A DNA stretch of 64,000 bases from positions 71,915,705 through 71,979,704 of the forward strand of contig NC_134877.1 in assembly GCF_041734735.1 (NCBI RefSeq), written 5' to 3'. Positions 1 to 11,309 of the stretch are shown here, in pieces. Position 1 is the first letter of the stretch, and the number at the start of each line of letters is the position of its first letter. Position numbers and translations under genes: made by a program. The DNA comes from Babylonia areolata (lineage: Eukaryota > Mollusca > Gastropoda > Neogastropoda > Buccinidae). The notes below the pieces were generated by a model that had not been told where the DNA came from, made no database searches, and was given only the letters and a program-made list of their open reading frames with translations.

Positions 1-1229
1 GGATAATAAATGATTCATGTAATCAAACATGAGCACAATGCTGAGTGGATGATAAATGACTCCATGTAATCAAACATGAGCACAATGCTGAGTGGATGAT
101 AAATGACTCCATGTAATCAAACATGAGCACAATGCTGAGTGGATGATAAATGATTTCATGTAATCAAACATGAGCACAATACTGAGTGGATGATAAATGA
201 CTCCATGTAATCAAACATGAGCACAATGCTGAGTGGATGATAAATGACTCCATGTAATCAAACATGAGCACAATGCTGAGTGGATGATAAATGACTCCAT
301 GTAATCAAACATGAGCACAATGATGAGTGGATGATAAATGACTCCATGTAATCAAACATGAGCACAATGCTGAGTGGATAATAAATGACTCCATGTAATC
401 AAACATGAGCACAATGCTGAGTGGATGATAAATGACTCCATGTAATCAAACATGAGCACAACACTGAGTGGATGAAAAATGATTTCATGTTATCAAACAT
501 GAGCACAATGATGAGTGAATGATAAATGACTCCATGTTATCAAACATGAGCACAATGATGAGTGAATGATAAATGACTCCATGTTATCAAACATGAGCAC
601 AATGCTGAGTGGATGATAAATGATTTCATGTAATCAAACATGAGCACAATGCTGAGTGGATGATAAATGACTCCATGTAATCAAACATGAGCACAATGCT
701 GAGTGGATAATAAATGATTCATGTAATCAAACATGAGCACAATGCTGAGTGGATGATAAATGACTCCATGTAATCAAACATGAGCACAATGCTGAGTGGA
801 TGATAAATGACTCCATGTAATCAAACATGAGCACAATGCTGAGTGGATGATAAATGATTTCATGTAATCAAACATGAGCACAATACTGAGTGGATGATAA
901 ATGACTCCATGTAATCAAACATGAGCACAATGCTGAGTGGATAATAAATGACTCCATGTAATCAAACATGAGCACAATGCTGAGTGGATGATAAATGATT
1001 TCATGTTATCAAACATGAGCACAATGATGAGTGAATGATAAATGATTTCATGTAATCAAACATGAGCACAATGCTGAGTGGATGATAAATGATTTCATGT
1101 AATCAAACATGAGCACAATGCTGAGTGGATGATAAATGATTTCATGTAATCAAACATGAGCATAATGCTGAGTGGATGATAAATGATTTCATGTAATCAA
1201 ACATGAGCACAAAGCTGAGTGGGTAATAA
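1..1229. repeat. 47-bp minisatellite, about 26 copies
   Basis: A tandem array with a unit of about 47 bp, recognisable by the shared words ATGTAATCAAACATGAGCAC and GAGTGGATGATAAATGA. Copies differ by a few substitutions (ACTCC against ATTTC, TAATC against TTATC), so it is fairly homogeneous. It runs off the left edge of the window. It lies downstream of the last aminopeptidase exon on the minus strand, and no gene was seen in it. Confidence 0.95.
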
Positions 1230-1744
1230 ATGATTCCATGAATAAAACACTTGTACAGTGTTAAATGGATAATAAATGATTCCTTGATTAAAACACCTTT
1301 TCAATTCTGATTAAGCAATGAATGATTTCATGCATAAAATGTCTGTTCGATTCTGATCAAGTAATGAATGATTTCATGTATAAAACATCAATTATGATCA
1401 GGTAATGAATGATCTCCTGTATAAAACATCTGTTCAATTCTGATTAGGTAATGAATAATTTCATGTATAAAACATCTGTTTAATTCTGATAAGGTAATGA
1501 ATGATTTCATGTATAAAACATCTGTTCAATGCTGAATAGATAACAAATGATTCTTTGGGTCAGACACTACAAAGCTGAACAGGTAATAGATGATTCCATG
1601 TGTCCAACCTAAGTGCAGGGATTACTGAATCATTCTGGTAAGTTAGAAAAGACCCCCTGGAAAAAAACATGAAATGAAAGGAACAAAAATGCAAACCAGA
1701 CATGGTGACAAAGCATGTGACAAGAGTAGGCAGAACATTATGTA
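1230..1744. repeat. Diverged repeat tail and unique sequence
   Basis: To about 1,560 the sequence is a degenerate continuation of the preceding array, with units of roughly 60 bp containing AATGATTTCATGTATAAAACA and a variable TCTGTTCAATTCTGAT. From 1,560 to 1,744 it is unique. The small open frames here have no recognisable product. Confidence 0.7.
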
Positions 1745-2400
1745 GATAATTCACACCCTGTATTCCTAATGCAATGCAGATAATTCATTTCCTTGTTACC
1801 CAGTGCAGCAATGTAGATATTCATTTCCTTGTTACCCAGTGCAGCAATGTAGATATTCATTTCCTTGTTACCCAGTGCAGCAATGTAGATAATTCATTTC
1901 CTTGTTACCCAGTGCAGCAATGTAGATATTCATTTCCTTGTTACCCAGTGCAGCAATGTAGATAATTCTTTTCCTTGTTACCCAATACACCAATGTAGAT
2001 AATTCACACCCTGTATTCCTAATGCAATGCAGATATTTCATTTCCTTGTTACCCAGTGCAGCAATGTAGATAATTCATTTCCTTGTTACCCAGTGCAGCA
2101 ATGTAGATAATTCATTTCCTTGTTACCCAGTGCAGCAATGTAGACAATTCATTTCCTTGTTACCCAGTGCAGCAATGTAGATAATTCATTTCCTTGTTAC
2201 CCAGTGCAGCAATGTAGATAATTCATTTCCTTGTTACCCAGTGCAGCAATGTAGATAATTCATTTCCTTGTTACCCAGTGCAGCAATGTAGATAATTCAT
2301 TTCCTTGTTACCCAGTGCAGCAATGTAGACAATTCATTTCCTTGTTACCCAGTGCAGCAATGTAGATAATTTACACCCTCTATTCCTAATGCAATGTTGA
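1745..2400. repeat. 37-bp minisatellite, about 17 copies
   Basis: The unit contains AATGTAGATAATTCATTTCC followed by TTGTTACCCAGTGCAGC. Most copies are nearly identical, and two interruptions (about 1,985-2,035 and 2,365-2,400) carry a variant with CACCCTGTATTCCTAATGC. No coding function is seen; the short plus-strand open frame is repeat-derived. Confidence 0.95.
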
Positions 2401-3165
2401 TAATTCAAGACTTGTAAACCAAATGCAATGTAGACAATTAATGACTGTAAACCAAATTCAATGCTGATAACTTATGACTTGTAACTCTAATGAAAATGCT
2501 GATAATTAATGACTTGTAACCTTATCACAATCTCAGCAATTCACGACTTGTAACCCTCATGCAGTGTAGACAAAGCATGACTTGTAACCCTCATGCAATG
2601 TAGACAAAGCATGACTTGTAACCCTCAAGAAATGTTGACAAAGCATGACTTGTAACCCTCATGCAATGTAGACAAAGCATGACTTGTAACCTTCATGCAA
2701 TGTAGACAAAGCATGACTTGTAACCCTAATGCAGTGTTGATAATTCATGACCTGTAACCTTAAAGCAATGTTGATAATTCGTAACTTGTAACCCTAAAGA
2801 CCATGCAGATAATTCACGACTTGTAATCCTCATTCAATGTCTGTAACTCATGTCAATGTCAGAAATTCTTAATGTGTAACCCAAAAGCAATGTCAGTAAT
2901 CCTCAAGTGATGTTGACAATGCATTATGTGTAACCCCAAAAGAATGTAGGCAATGCTATACGTGTAAGTCTAAAGCAATATAGACAATGCCTTTAATGTA
3001 AATCTGAAAAAATGTAGACAATGCCTTACATGTAAGATTGAAGCAATGTAGACAATGCCTTACATGAAAGTCTGCAGCAATACAGACAATGCCTTCCATG
3101 TAAGTCTGCAGCAATACAGACAATGCCTTCCATGTAAGTCTGCAGCACTGTCAGTAATTCCTGAA
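2401..3165. repeat. Degenerate ~34-bp repeats, 3' flank or 3' UTR of aminopeptidase
   Basis: Decaying repeats built around CATGACTTGTAACCCTCATG and ATGTAGACAA, grading into TTACATGTAAGTCTGCAGC copies next to the stop codon of exon 8. On the minus strand this is where the 3' UTR should be. A possible ATTAAA polyadenylation signal lies near 2,993, but the polyadenylation site cannot be located from sequence alone. Confidence 0.6.
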
Positions 3166-3172
3166 CTCCTCT

Positions 3173-3310
3173 TCACTTCAGTCTGGGCAGGACATAGCAT
3201 GCTGCCATGGCAACCACTGGGGCAGCAGTGGGGATTCCTGGAAAAGGACCACTGGACCCTGCTATGTCAAGGTGGGAGTAAGGGTATGGCTGGTTCGAGT
3301 CCACTCCATG
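3173..3310 (-). CDS. M17 leucyl aminopeptidase, terminal exon 8
   Basis: This is the last coding exon of a minus-strand M17 aminopeptidase. The 45 residues begin HGVDSNQPYPYSHLDIAG, continue through a GPFPGIPT segment, and end YVLPRLK before TGA at 3,175-3,173. The YSHLDIAGS and G(I/V)PTxAPV block is the conserved C-terminal end of the M17 fold in the W07G4.4-like branch. The acceptor is TTCCAG at 3,316-3,311, and the phase 0 junction fits exon 7, which ends MDQ. Oddly, the first ten exon bases and the acceptor are also the edge of a 50-bp tandem repeat filling the adjacent intron, so dozens of copies of the same 3' splice site lie upstream. Identity is strong; exact acceptor use needs a transcript. 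Confidence 0.88.
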   Translation of the reverse strand, partial: HGVDSNQPYPYSHLDIAGSSGPFPGIPTAAPVVAMAACYVLPRLK

Positions 3311-4905
3311 CTGGAACACATTATCAACAGTGGTATTACTATTATCCAGTCCACTCCATGCTGGAACACATTATCAACAGTGGTATTACTATTATCCAGT
3401 CCACTCCATGCTGGAACACATTATCAACAGTGGTATTACTATTATCCAGTCCACTCCATGCTGGAACACATTATCAACAGTGGTATTACTATTATCCAGT
3501 CCACTCCATGCTGGAACACATTATCAACAGTGGTATTACTATTATCCAGTCCACTCAATGCTGGAACACATTATCAAAGTGGTGTTACTATTATCCAGTC
3601 CACTCCATGCTGGAACACATTATCAACAGTGGTGTTACTATTATCCAGTCCACTCAATGCTGGAACACATTATCAACAGTGGTGTTACTATTATCCAGTC
3701 CACTCAATGCTGGAACACATTATCAAAGTGGTGTTACTATTATCCAGTCCACTCCATGCTGGAACACATTATCAAAGTGGTGTTACTATTATCCAGTCCA
3801 CTCCATGCTGGAACACATTATCAACAGTGGTATTACTATTATCCAGATCACTGCATGCTGGAACACATTATCAACAGTGGTGTTACTATTATCCAGTCCA
3901 CTCAATGCTGGAACACATTATCAACAGTGGTGTTACTATTATCCAGTCCACTCCATGCTGGAACACATTATCAACAGTGGTATTACTATTATCCAGTCCA
4001 TTCCATGCTGGAACACATTATCAAAGTGGTGTTACTATTATCCAGTCCACTCCATGATGGAACACATTATCAACAGTGGTGTTACTATTATCCAGTCCAC
4101 TCCATGCTGGAACACATTATCAACAGTGGTGTTACTATTATCCAGTCCACTCCATGCTGGAACACATTATCAACAGTGGTGTTACTATTATCCAGATCAC
4201 TGCATGCTGGAACACATTATCAACAGTGGTATTACTATTATCCAGATCACTGCATGCTGGAACACATTATCAACAGTGGTGTTACTATTATCCAGTCCAT
4301 TGCATGCTGGAACACATTATCAACAGTGGTATTACTATTATCCAGATCACTGCATGCTGGAACACATTATCAAAGTGGTGTTACTATTATCCAGTCCACT
4401 CCATGCTGGAACACATTATCAAAGTGGTGTTACTATTATCCAGTCCACTCCATGCTGGAACACATTATCAACAGTGGTATTACTATTATCCAGTCCATTG
4501 CATGCTGGAACACATTATCAAAGTGGTATTACTATTATCCAGTCCACTCAATGCTGGAACACATTATCAAAGTGGTGTTACTATTATCCAGTCCACTCAA
4601 TGCTGGAACACATTATCAACAGTGGTGTTACTATTATCCAGTCCACTCCATGCTGGAACACATTATCAACAGTGGTATTACTATTATCCAGTCCATTGCA
4701 TGCTGGAACACATTATCAACAGTGGTATTACTATTATCCAGTCCACTCCATGCTGGAACACATTATCAAAGTGGTGTTACTATTATCCAGTCCACTCCAT
4801 GCTGGAACACATTATCAACAGTGGTGTTACTATTATCCAGTCCACTCAATGCTGGAACACATTATCAACAGTGGTATTAGTATTATCCAGTCCACTCCAT
4901 GCTGG
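3301..4905. repeat. 50-bp acceptor-derived minisatellite in intron 7, ~33 copies
   Basis: Units of 50 bp (some 47 bp, lacking CAG) start with CCACTCCATGCTGGAACACA on the plus strand. Read on the transcribed minus strand each unit ends ATGTGTTCCAG followed by CATGGAGTGG, which is the genuine exon 8 acceptor plus its first ten coding bases. The array overlaps the exon by those ten bases. The very long plus-strand open frames are artefacts of stop-free units. Confidence 0.95.
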
Positions 4906-5365
4906 AAGATTATCAACAGTGGTATTATCCAGATCACTGCATGCTGGAAGATTATCAACAGTGGTATTATCCAGAACACTGCAAGCTGGAAGATTATCAA
5001 CAGTAGTATTATCCAGATCACAACATGCTGGAAGATTATGAACAGTGGTATTATCCAGATCACTGCATGTTGGAAGAGATTATCAACAGTAGTATTATCC
5101 AGATCACAACATGCTGGAAGATTATCAACAGTGGTATTATCCAGATCACTGCATGTTGGAAGAGATTATCAACAGTGGTATTATCCGATCACTGCATGTT
5201 GGAAGAGATTATCAACAGTGGTATTATCCAGATCACTGCATGCTGGAAGATTATCAACAGTGGTATTATCCAGATCACTGCATGCTGGAAGACTATCATC
5301 AACAGTGGTATTATCCAGATCACTGCATGCTGGAAGATTATCATCAGTGGTATTATCCAGTCTAT
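4906..5365. repeat. ~42-bp derivative of the exon 8 acceptor array, ~11 copies
   Basis: A continuation of the previous array with a shortened unit containing CATGCTGGAAGATTATCAAC and TCCAGATCACTG. The acceptor-like core on the minus strand (CTTCCAG followed by CATG) is kept although the rest has diverged, so this looks like an older or independently amplified part of the same array. Confidence 0.9.
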
Positions 5366-5614
5366 TTTGTACAGGAGTTTAAAAAATAAAACAATGTTTA
5401 AAACATGTGTGAACCCTGTGAATGACAACAAAGCTCAATCTTTAATGTAAACTTCCATTACTGTGCACTGTAATTACAAACAAGAGAGGCAAAGCCTTCA
5501 AGACTCACTTGTGATAAGCACTTAATTCAACAGACTCACACTGATAATTACATATATCATTCTGTGTGTGTGTGTGTGTAATATAATACATTATGCAACA
5601 TTTTAACACAGACA

Positions 5615-5657
<43 letters not shown>

Positions 5658-5789
5658 GTGTGTGTGTGTGTCTATCTGTGTTAAAATGTTGCATATATAT
5701 ATATATATATGTATATGTATGTATGTATGTATGTGTGTGTGTGTGTGTGTGTGTGTATTGTGCAATCAACAACCATCTTTTTTTTCTTC
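5366..5789. repeat. Intronic unique sequence with (GT)n and (TA)n tracts
   Basis: Unique sequence to about 5,560, then (GT)n, a long (TA)n at about 5,618-5,654, (GT)n and a second (TA)n. A 19-bp perfect inverted repeat (5,594-5,612 against 5,675-5,693) surrounds the first TA and GT tract and could form a hairpin. No gene is seen. Confidence 0.8.
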
Positions 5790-5922
5790 TCAAGGCCTGA
5801 CTAAGTGCGTTGGGTTATGCTGATGGTCAGGCGTCTGCTTGGCAGATGTGGTGTAGCGTATATGGATTTGACCGAACGCAGTGACGCCTCCTTGAGCTAC
5901 TGATACTGATACTGATACTACC
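5790..5922 (+). mobile_element. SINE 3' portion with conserved central domain
   Basis: Contains a GGCCTGACTAAGTGCGTTGG block followed by CTGCTTGGCAGATGTGGTGT and GACGCCTCCTTGAG, ending in a (TACTGA)n microsatellite tail. From memory this block is the conserved core and tail of tRNA-derived SINEs widespread in molluscs. The tRNA-like head is missing, so this is a 5'-truncated copy. The family assignment is recollection and was not searched. Confidence 0.7.
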
Positions 5923-5969
5923 TGAAGATCTAGTCATCAGCACCATCCACATGTAATATGTGGCTTCTG

Positions 5970-6330
5970 TTCAAACGTGTGTGTGTGTGTGTGTGAGAGA
6001 GAGACATAGAGAGAGAGAGACATAGAGAGAGAGAGAGAGAGTGTGTGTGTGTGTGTGCAGTGCTTGCATGTGTGAGTATGCACAAGTTTTTATATTAATA
6101 TGCACTTGTATGTATCTACTGTATCTGTGTTTGTGTATCATTTTCAATTATGTTTGTACCTTGTTTTGTAAATACACACACATATAATGTATATACATTT
6201 ATATATATAATTTATATACATAATATGTTTGTGTATATACATATGTACATATACATACATATCCACAACAAACACACACACATATCTATATATAGAGACA
6301 GACAGACAGACAGACAGACGGACAGAATAC

Positions 6331-6388
<58 letters not shown>

Positions 6389-6425
6389 GCAGTCCATACA
6401 ATGCAAATGTCAGGGGGGTGTGTGT

Positions 6426-6490
<65 letters not shown>
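5970..6490. repeat. Microsatellite cluster (GT, GA, GACA)
   Basis: Short (GT)n and (GA)n tracts near 5,978-6,058, then AT-rich unique sequence, (GACA)n at about 6,297-6,327, (GA)n at about 6,336-6,385 and a long (GT)n at about 6,418-6,489. All open frames here are TH, SL or CV repeats without biological support. Confidence 0.9.
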
Positions 6491-6491
<1 letters not shown>

Positions 6492-6981
6492 CACCAATCT
6501 CAATCTTTTCCCTCTCCCCAAAGTAAAATATTGTGGAATCTCAAATTCAAACCCAGTGAAAAAACAACTACAAACAAACAAACAAAAAAAATCACTTCCA
6601 CAGCAAACTCATAGACATCCGTGTGCGTTCATAGACATTCATGCAGTCAAGTTTTTTGGCCTGTGTAGAGATTTATTTCCAAATAAAATTAGCAGCCTTC
6701 TTCGCCTCTTGTCACTAATATGCTGTCACAAATTAGGGAACTGAACAATATCGAAGCTAAGAAGAAATCCAAAATGGCCACCTCCATACATCCAAAATCT
6801 ATTTACATTAATGTGTGTTGTGCTCATAGATAATTTAGTTCCCTCTTTAGAATATCCGTATGCAGTAAACACTTCAATAGTACTTAGCATCATTATGTGT
6901 GTTATGTCCATGATTTCTATTTTATTTCTTTTATCTGCAAACGAGCCATACAGTAAGGTTCCATGAGCAGTCACTGGCACA
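6491..6981. other. Unique intron 7 sequence
   Basis: No repeat, exon or element could be recognised on either strand. Confidence 0.5.
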
Positions 6982-7277
6982 AGCACCACTCTACTCAATT
7001 GTGTACAACTCATATTTACCAAAAAAAGACTGCTTAGGCGAATCACCACTCTACTCAATTGTGTACAACTCATATTTACCAAAAAAAGACTGCTTGGGCG
7101 AATCACCACTCTACTCAATTGTGTACAACTCATATTTACAAAAAAAGACTGCTTGGGCGAATCACCACTCTACTCAATTGTGTACAACTCATATTTACCA
7201 AAAAAGACTGCTTGGGCGAATCACCACTCTACTCAATTGTGTACAACTCATATTTACCAAAAAAGACTGCTTGGGCA
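6982..7277. repeat. 58-60-bp minisatellite, five copies
   Basis: Five nearly identical units containing CTACTCAATTGTGTACAACT, CATATTTACC, an A-run and GACTGCTTGGGCGAATCACC. Unit length varies only by the A-run. No relation to a splice junction is visible. Confidence 0.95.
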
Positions 7278-7868
7278 AATGTAGATGATGTAAAACCTTC
7301 ACACCGAGTCTAAAACAGAAAAGCCTTTCTGTGCCCATAGTCGTATCTTAAAATGTAATGCTTGAGATCAGTGAGATATGTTTTATGGGAATTATTTCCC
7401 CAGAAGGCAATCAATAAGACTGACCTCCAATCTTAATGTGAATTTGAGATACATGTGTATCAATGTAACTCCCATACTATGCCAAAGAAGTTCCTATTTC
7501 AGCAAAAAGAGATCAAAACAACTGTTGTTAATCAGCATGTCAGTATTTCGCATCAAACTGCTAGTTTTTTGAATAAAAGAAATAAAAATAACAGTAATTT
7601 GTTGGTGAAAATATTTAATTTTATTTTGTGCCCTTCCCAGAAGTGAAATGTCATTATGATTACAATGTGTGGAAAGAAATGAATTTTTCCTATTTTTATG
7701 CCAAATTTGGTGTGTGCTGACAAAAGTATTTCCAGAGAATATAACAACGTTGAAGTTTACCATGGATACACAGACACGCGGACACACACACAACCGAACA
7801 CGGGCTTATTACATAGACTCACTTTGTTTACACAAGTGAGTCAAAAAGCATGCATGCATGCCTACATG

Positions 7869-7904
<36 letters not shown>

Positions 7905-8002
7905 TGTGTGTATGTGCTTGTGTGTGTGTGTGTGTGTGTGTGCGTGCATGCGTGCGTGCGTGCGTGCGTGTGCATGTGTGTGTGTGAGTGTGTGTGTGTG
8001 AC
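7278..8002. repeat. Intron 7 start: unique sequence and long GT tract
   Basis: 7,278-7,860 is unique sequence with no recognisable gene. 7,868-8,000 is a long impure (GT)n tract on the plus strand, so (CA)n in the pre-mRNA. It begins directly at the exon 7 donor: GTCACACACACAC is both the donor and the start of the tract. Confidence 0.8.
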
Positions 8003-8134
8003 CTGGTCCATCCCAGAAGTCATGATGAGGAAGGCAGAGGGGGACTGGTGTCCGCGGGGGGTGGCAGTGGACGGCTGGTTGTTACACTGCAGGATGTCTT
8101 CGTACTCTGACTTCCCCTTGTGGAACTCGTAGTC
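8003..8134 (-). CDS. M17 leucyl aminopeptidase, exon 7
   Basis: 44 residues, beginning DYEFHKGKSEYEDILQCNNQ and ending FLIMTSGMDQ, in phase 0 at both ends. This is the C-terminal catalytic-domain segment after the active site in W07G4.4-like M17 enzymes, where an IRREDYEFH stretch spans the junction with exon 6. The acceptor is TTTTTTGGCAG just upstream at 8,135. The donor is GTCACA, a weak site embedded in a CA tract. The intron side of the acceptor continues straight into a 30-bp tandem array whose unit copies the acceptor and the first 12 bases of this exon. Two upstream decoy acceptors would add exactly 10 and 20 codons without a stop. Confidence 0.9.
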
Positions 8135-9012
8135 CTGCCAAAAAACACTTCTCAACTTGCAGTCCTGACACAAAACATGTCTCATGTCATAATCCTACCC
8201 CAAACACTTCTGAAGTCAGTCCTACCCCAAAACACTTCTGAAGTCATAATCCTGCCCCAAAACACTTCTGAAGTCATAATCCTGCCCCAAAACACTTCTG
8301 AAGTCATAATCCTACCCCCAAACACTTCTGAAGTCAGTCCTACCCCAAAACACTTCTGAAGTCATAATCCTGCCCCAAAACACTTCTGAAGTCAGTCCTG
8401 CCCCTAAACACTTCTGAAGTCATAATCCTACCCCAAAACACTTCTGAAGTCATAATCCTACCCCAAAACACTTCTGAAGTCAGTCCTGCCCCTAAACACT
8501 TCTGAAGTCATAATCCTACCCCAAAACACTTCTGAAGTCATAATCCTGCCCCTAAACACTTCTGAAGTCATAATCCTGCCCCAAAACACTTCTGAAGTCA
8601 TAATCCTGCCAAAAACACTTCTGAAGTCAGTCCTACCCCAAAACACTTCTGAAGTCATAATCCTACCCCAAAACACTTCTGAAGTCAATCCTGCCCCAAA
8701 ACACTTCTGAAGTCAGTCATGTCCAAAAACACTTCTGGTCATAATCCTGCCCCAAACACTTCTGAAGTCATAATCCTGCCCCAAAACATTTCTGAAGTCA
8801 TAATCCTGCCCCAAACACTTCTGAAGTCAGTCCTGCCCCAAAACACTTCTGAAATAATAATCCTACCCCAAAACACTTCTGAAGTCAGCCCTGCCCCAAA
8901 ACACTTCTGAAGTCATAATCCTGCCCCAAACACTTCTGAAGTCAGTCCTGCCCCAAAACACTTCTGAAGTCATAATCCTGCCCCAAACACTTCTGAAGTG
9001 ATATTCCTGCCC
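8135..9012. repeat. 30-bp acceptor-derived array of intron 6, block 1
   Basis: About 29 units of about 30 bp. On the transcribed strand each reads AGAAGTGTTTTGGGGCAG followed by GATTATGACTTC. The true exon 7 acceptor reads AGAAGTGTTTTTTGGCAG followed by GACTACGAGTTC, so the unit is 18 bases of intron end plus 12 of exon start. The block ends at a DIRS-like insertion. Confidence 0.95.
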
Positions 9013-9403
9013 CAAAAGGAGGAGTTTGTATTATACTCCATGTTTGGTGTTTACATATACTTACCATGTCAAACTGATGCAAACTAGGCCTATGGTTTGC
9101 TCTGTTTGGCCAAATTTCGCGCGGCTAACAGTGAAAAGACGCCCCTCTTAGTCTGGCCCGCTCTTAGCCAATCAAACGCCTCTAACAGCTATAAGCGCTG
9201 AATCATTCCTTTGGCCAAGGCTCTCCACGCCATCTTGTCAGGTTTTCGCTCTGTCTCGTCTAACGCTTTTTTTGGCTATTAAGCGTTTTCATTTGGCCTT
9301 ATTTTGTTGTATGCGGCTTGCATGTGTATTGTGCTTACATTCTGTGTACTCGTTTCGACTCGGCCCCCTCGATTTCTTCGTATTTTTCTACCTCTGAGTC
9401 GAG
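9013..9403. mobile_element. DIRS-like terminal fragment (fossil)
   Basis: About 390 bp interrupting the 30-bp array. Its first ~200 bp (from the GGAGGAGTTTGTATTATACT word through CTCTTAGCCAATCAAACGCC) is nearly identical to the terminal region of the DIRS-like element at 44,538. It carries no coding part. It is a broken remnant, fairly young judging by its likeness to the other copy. Confidence 0.7.
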
Positions 9404-10418
9404 CCCAAAACACTTCTGAAGTCATAATCCTGCCCCAGACACTTCTGAAATCAGTCCTGTCCAAAAACACTTCTGAAGTCAGTCCTGCCCAAAAACACTT
9501 ATGATGTAATAATCCTGACCCAAAACACTTCTGATGTAATAATTCTGCCCCAAACACTTCTGAAGTCATAATCCTGCCCCAAAACACTTCTGAAGTCAAT
9601 CCTGCCCCAAAACACTAATGATGTAATAATCCTGCCCAAAAACACTTCTGAAGTCATAATCCTGCACCAAAACACTTCTGAAGTCAGTCCTACCCCAAAC
9701 ACTTCTGAAGTCAGTCCTGCCCCAAAACACTTCTGAAGTCATAATCCTGCCCCAAACACTTCTGAAGTCATAATCCTGCCCCAAACACTTCTGAAGTCAG
9801 TCCTGCCCCTAAACACTTCGGAAGTCATAATCCTGCCCCTAAACACTTCGGAAGTCATAATCCTGCCCCAAAACACTTAGTCATACTCCTGCCCCAAAAC
9901 ACTTAAAGTCATCCTGCCTCAAAACACTTCTGAAGTCATAATCCTGACCCAAAACACTTCTGAAGTCATAGTACTGCCCCAAAACACTTCTGATGAAATA
10001 ATCATGCCCCAAAATACTTCTGAAGTCATAGTACTGCCCCAAAACACTTATGATGTAATAATCCTGCCCCAAAACACTTATGATGTAATAATCCTGCCCC
10101 AAAACACTTATGATGTAATAATCCTGCCCCAAAACACTTCTGAAGTCATAATCCTGCCCCAAAACACTTCTGATGTAATAATCCTGCCCCAAAACACTTC
10201 TTAAGTCATAGTACTGCCCCAAAACACTTCTGATGTAATAATCCTGCCCCCAAACACTTCTGAAGTCATAGTACTGCCCCCAAACCCTTCTGATGTAATA
10301 ATCCTGCCCCCAAATACTTCTGATGTCATAATCCTGCCCCCAAACACTTCTGAAGTCATAGTACTGCCCCCAAACACTTATGATGTAATAATCCTGCCCC
10401 CAAACACTTCTGAAGTCT
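9404..10418. repeat. 30-bp acceptor-derived array of intron 6, block 2
   Basis: About 34 units continuing block 1 after the insertion. A variant with ATTATTACATCATAAGTG replaces part of the exon-like half in alternating copies, giving a local two-unit period. The GGGGCAG acceptor core persists in most units. Confidence 0.95.
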
Positions 10419-10633
10419 TTTTTGTTTTTTGTTGTCATTTTTTGTCCCTTGCTCTGAAGGTTATATTTCTCAAATAAGAAACACCATTATCATCAGTACT
10501 AGAGTTCTGCACAGTTCATACATACCACTGTAGAAGAAATATAGCATTAACACATTACATCACAGCAGGATACTACAGCAGCAATTGATTTTTGATTTGC
10601 AAAGGAATTTCTATTTCATAACACATAAAGAAG

Positions 10634-10687
<54 letters not shown>

Positions 10688-10802
10688 TATATATATAGAT
10701 ATATTAACAAACAAAAAACACCTACCAAAAACACAGCAACAAGCAAAAAAAACAACAAAAAACAAAAAACACCAGACAGACAACACAACAAGAAAAAACA
10801 AC
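10419..10802. other. Unique intron sequence with (TA)n
   Basis: No gene is seen. A (TA)n tract lies at about 10,636-10,708, followed by an A/C-rich stretch of AACAAACA-type words leading into the next array. Confidence 0.7.
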
Positions 10803-11309
10803 AAACATGTCAATACTGAGAAAGTATGGCCAAAGGAAGAAAAAACATGTCATTGCACAGTCAACAATACTGAGAAAGTATGGCCAAAGGAAGAAAAAAC
10901 ATGTCATTGCACAGTCAACAATACTGAGAAAGTATGGCCAAAGGAAGAAAAAACATGTCATTGCACAGTCAACAATACTGAGAAAGTATGGCCAAAGGAA
11001 GAAAAAACAACAAACATGTCATTGCACAGTCAACAATACCGAGAAAGTATGGCCAAAGGAAGAAAAAACATGTCATTGCACAGTCAACAATACTGAGAAA
11101 GTATGGCCAAAGGAAGAAAAAACATGTCATTGCACAGTCATCAATACTGAGAAAGTATGGCCAAAAGGAAGAAAAAACAACATGTCATTGCACAGTCAAC
11201 AATACCGAGAAAGTATGGCCAAAAGGAAGAAAAAACAACAAACATGTCATTGCACAGTCAACAATACTGAGAAAGTATGGCCAAAAGGAAGAAAAAACAA
11301 CATGTGAGG
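10803..11309. repeat. 54-60-bp minisatellite, ~9 copies
   Basis: Units contain AATACTGAGAAAGTATGGCC, AAAGGAAGAAAAAAC and ATGTCATTGCACAGTCA, with small insertions (ACAACA) in some. No splice-junction similarity is apparent. The array abuts the truncated LINE fragment that follows. Confidence 0.95.

Noticed and set aside
3055-5382. 775-codon plus-strand open frame and overlapping long frames
   Set aside because: Entirely repetitive translation of the 50-bp array in all three frames, overlapping a minus-strand exon; stop-free units explain it.
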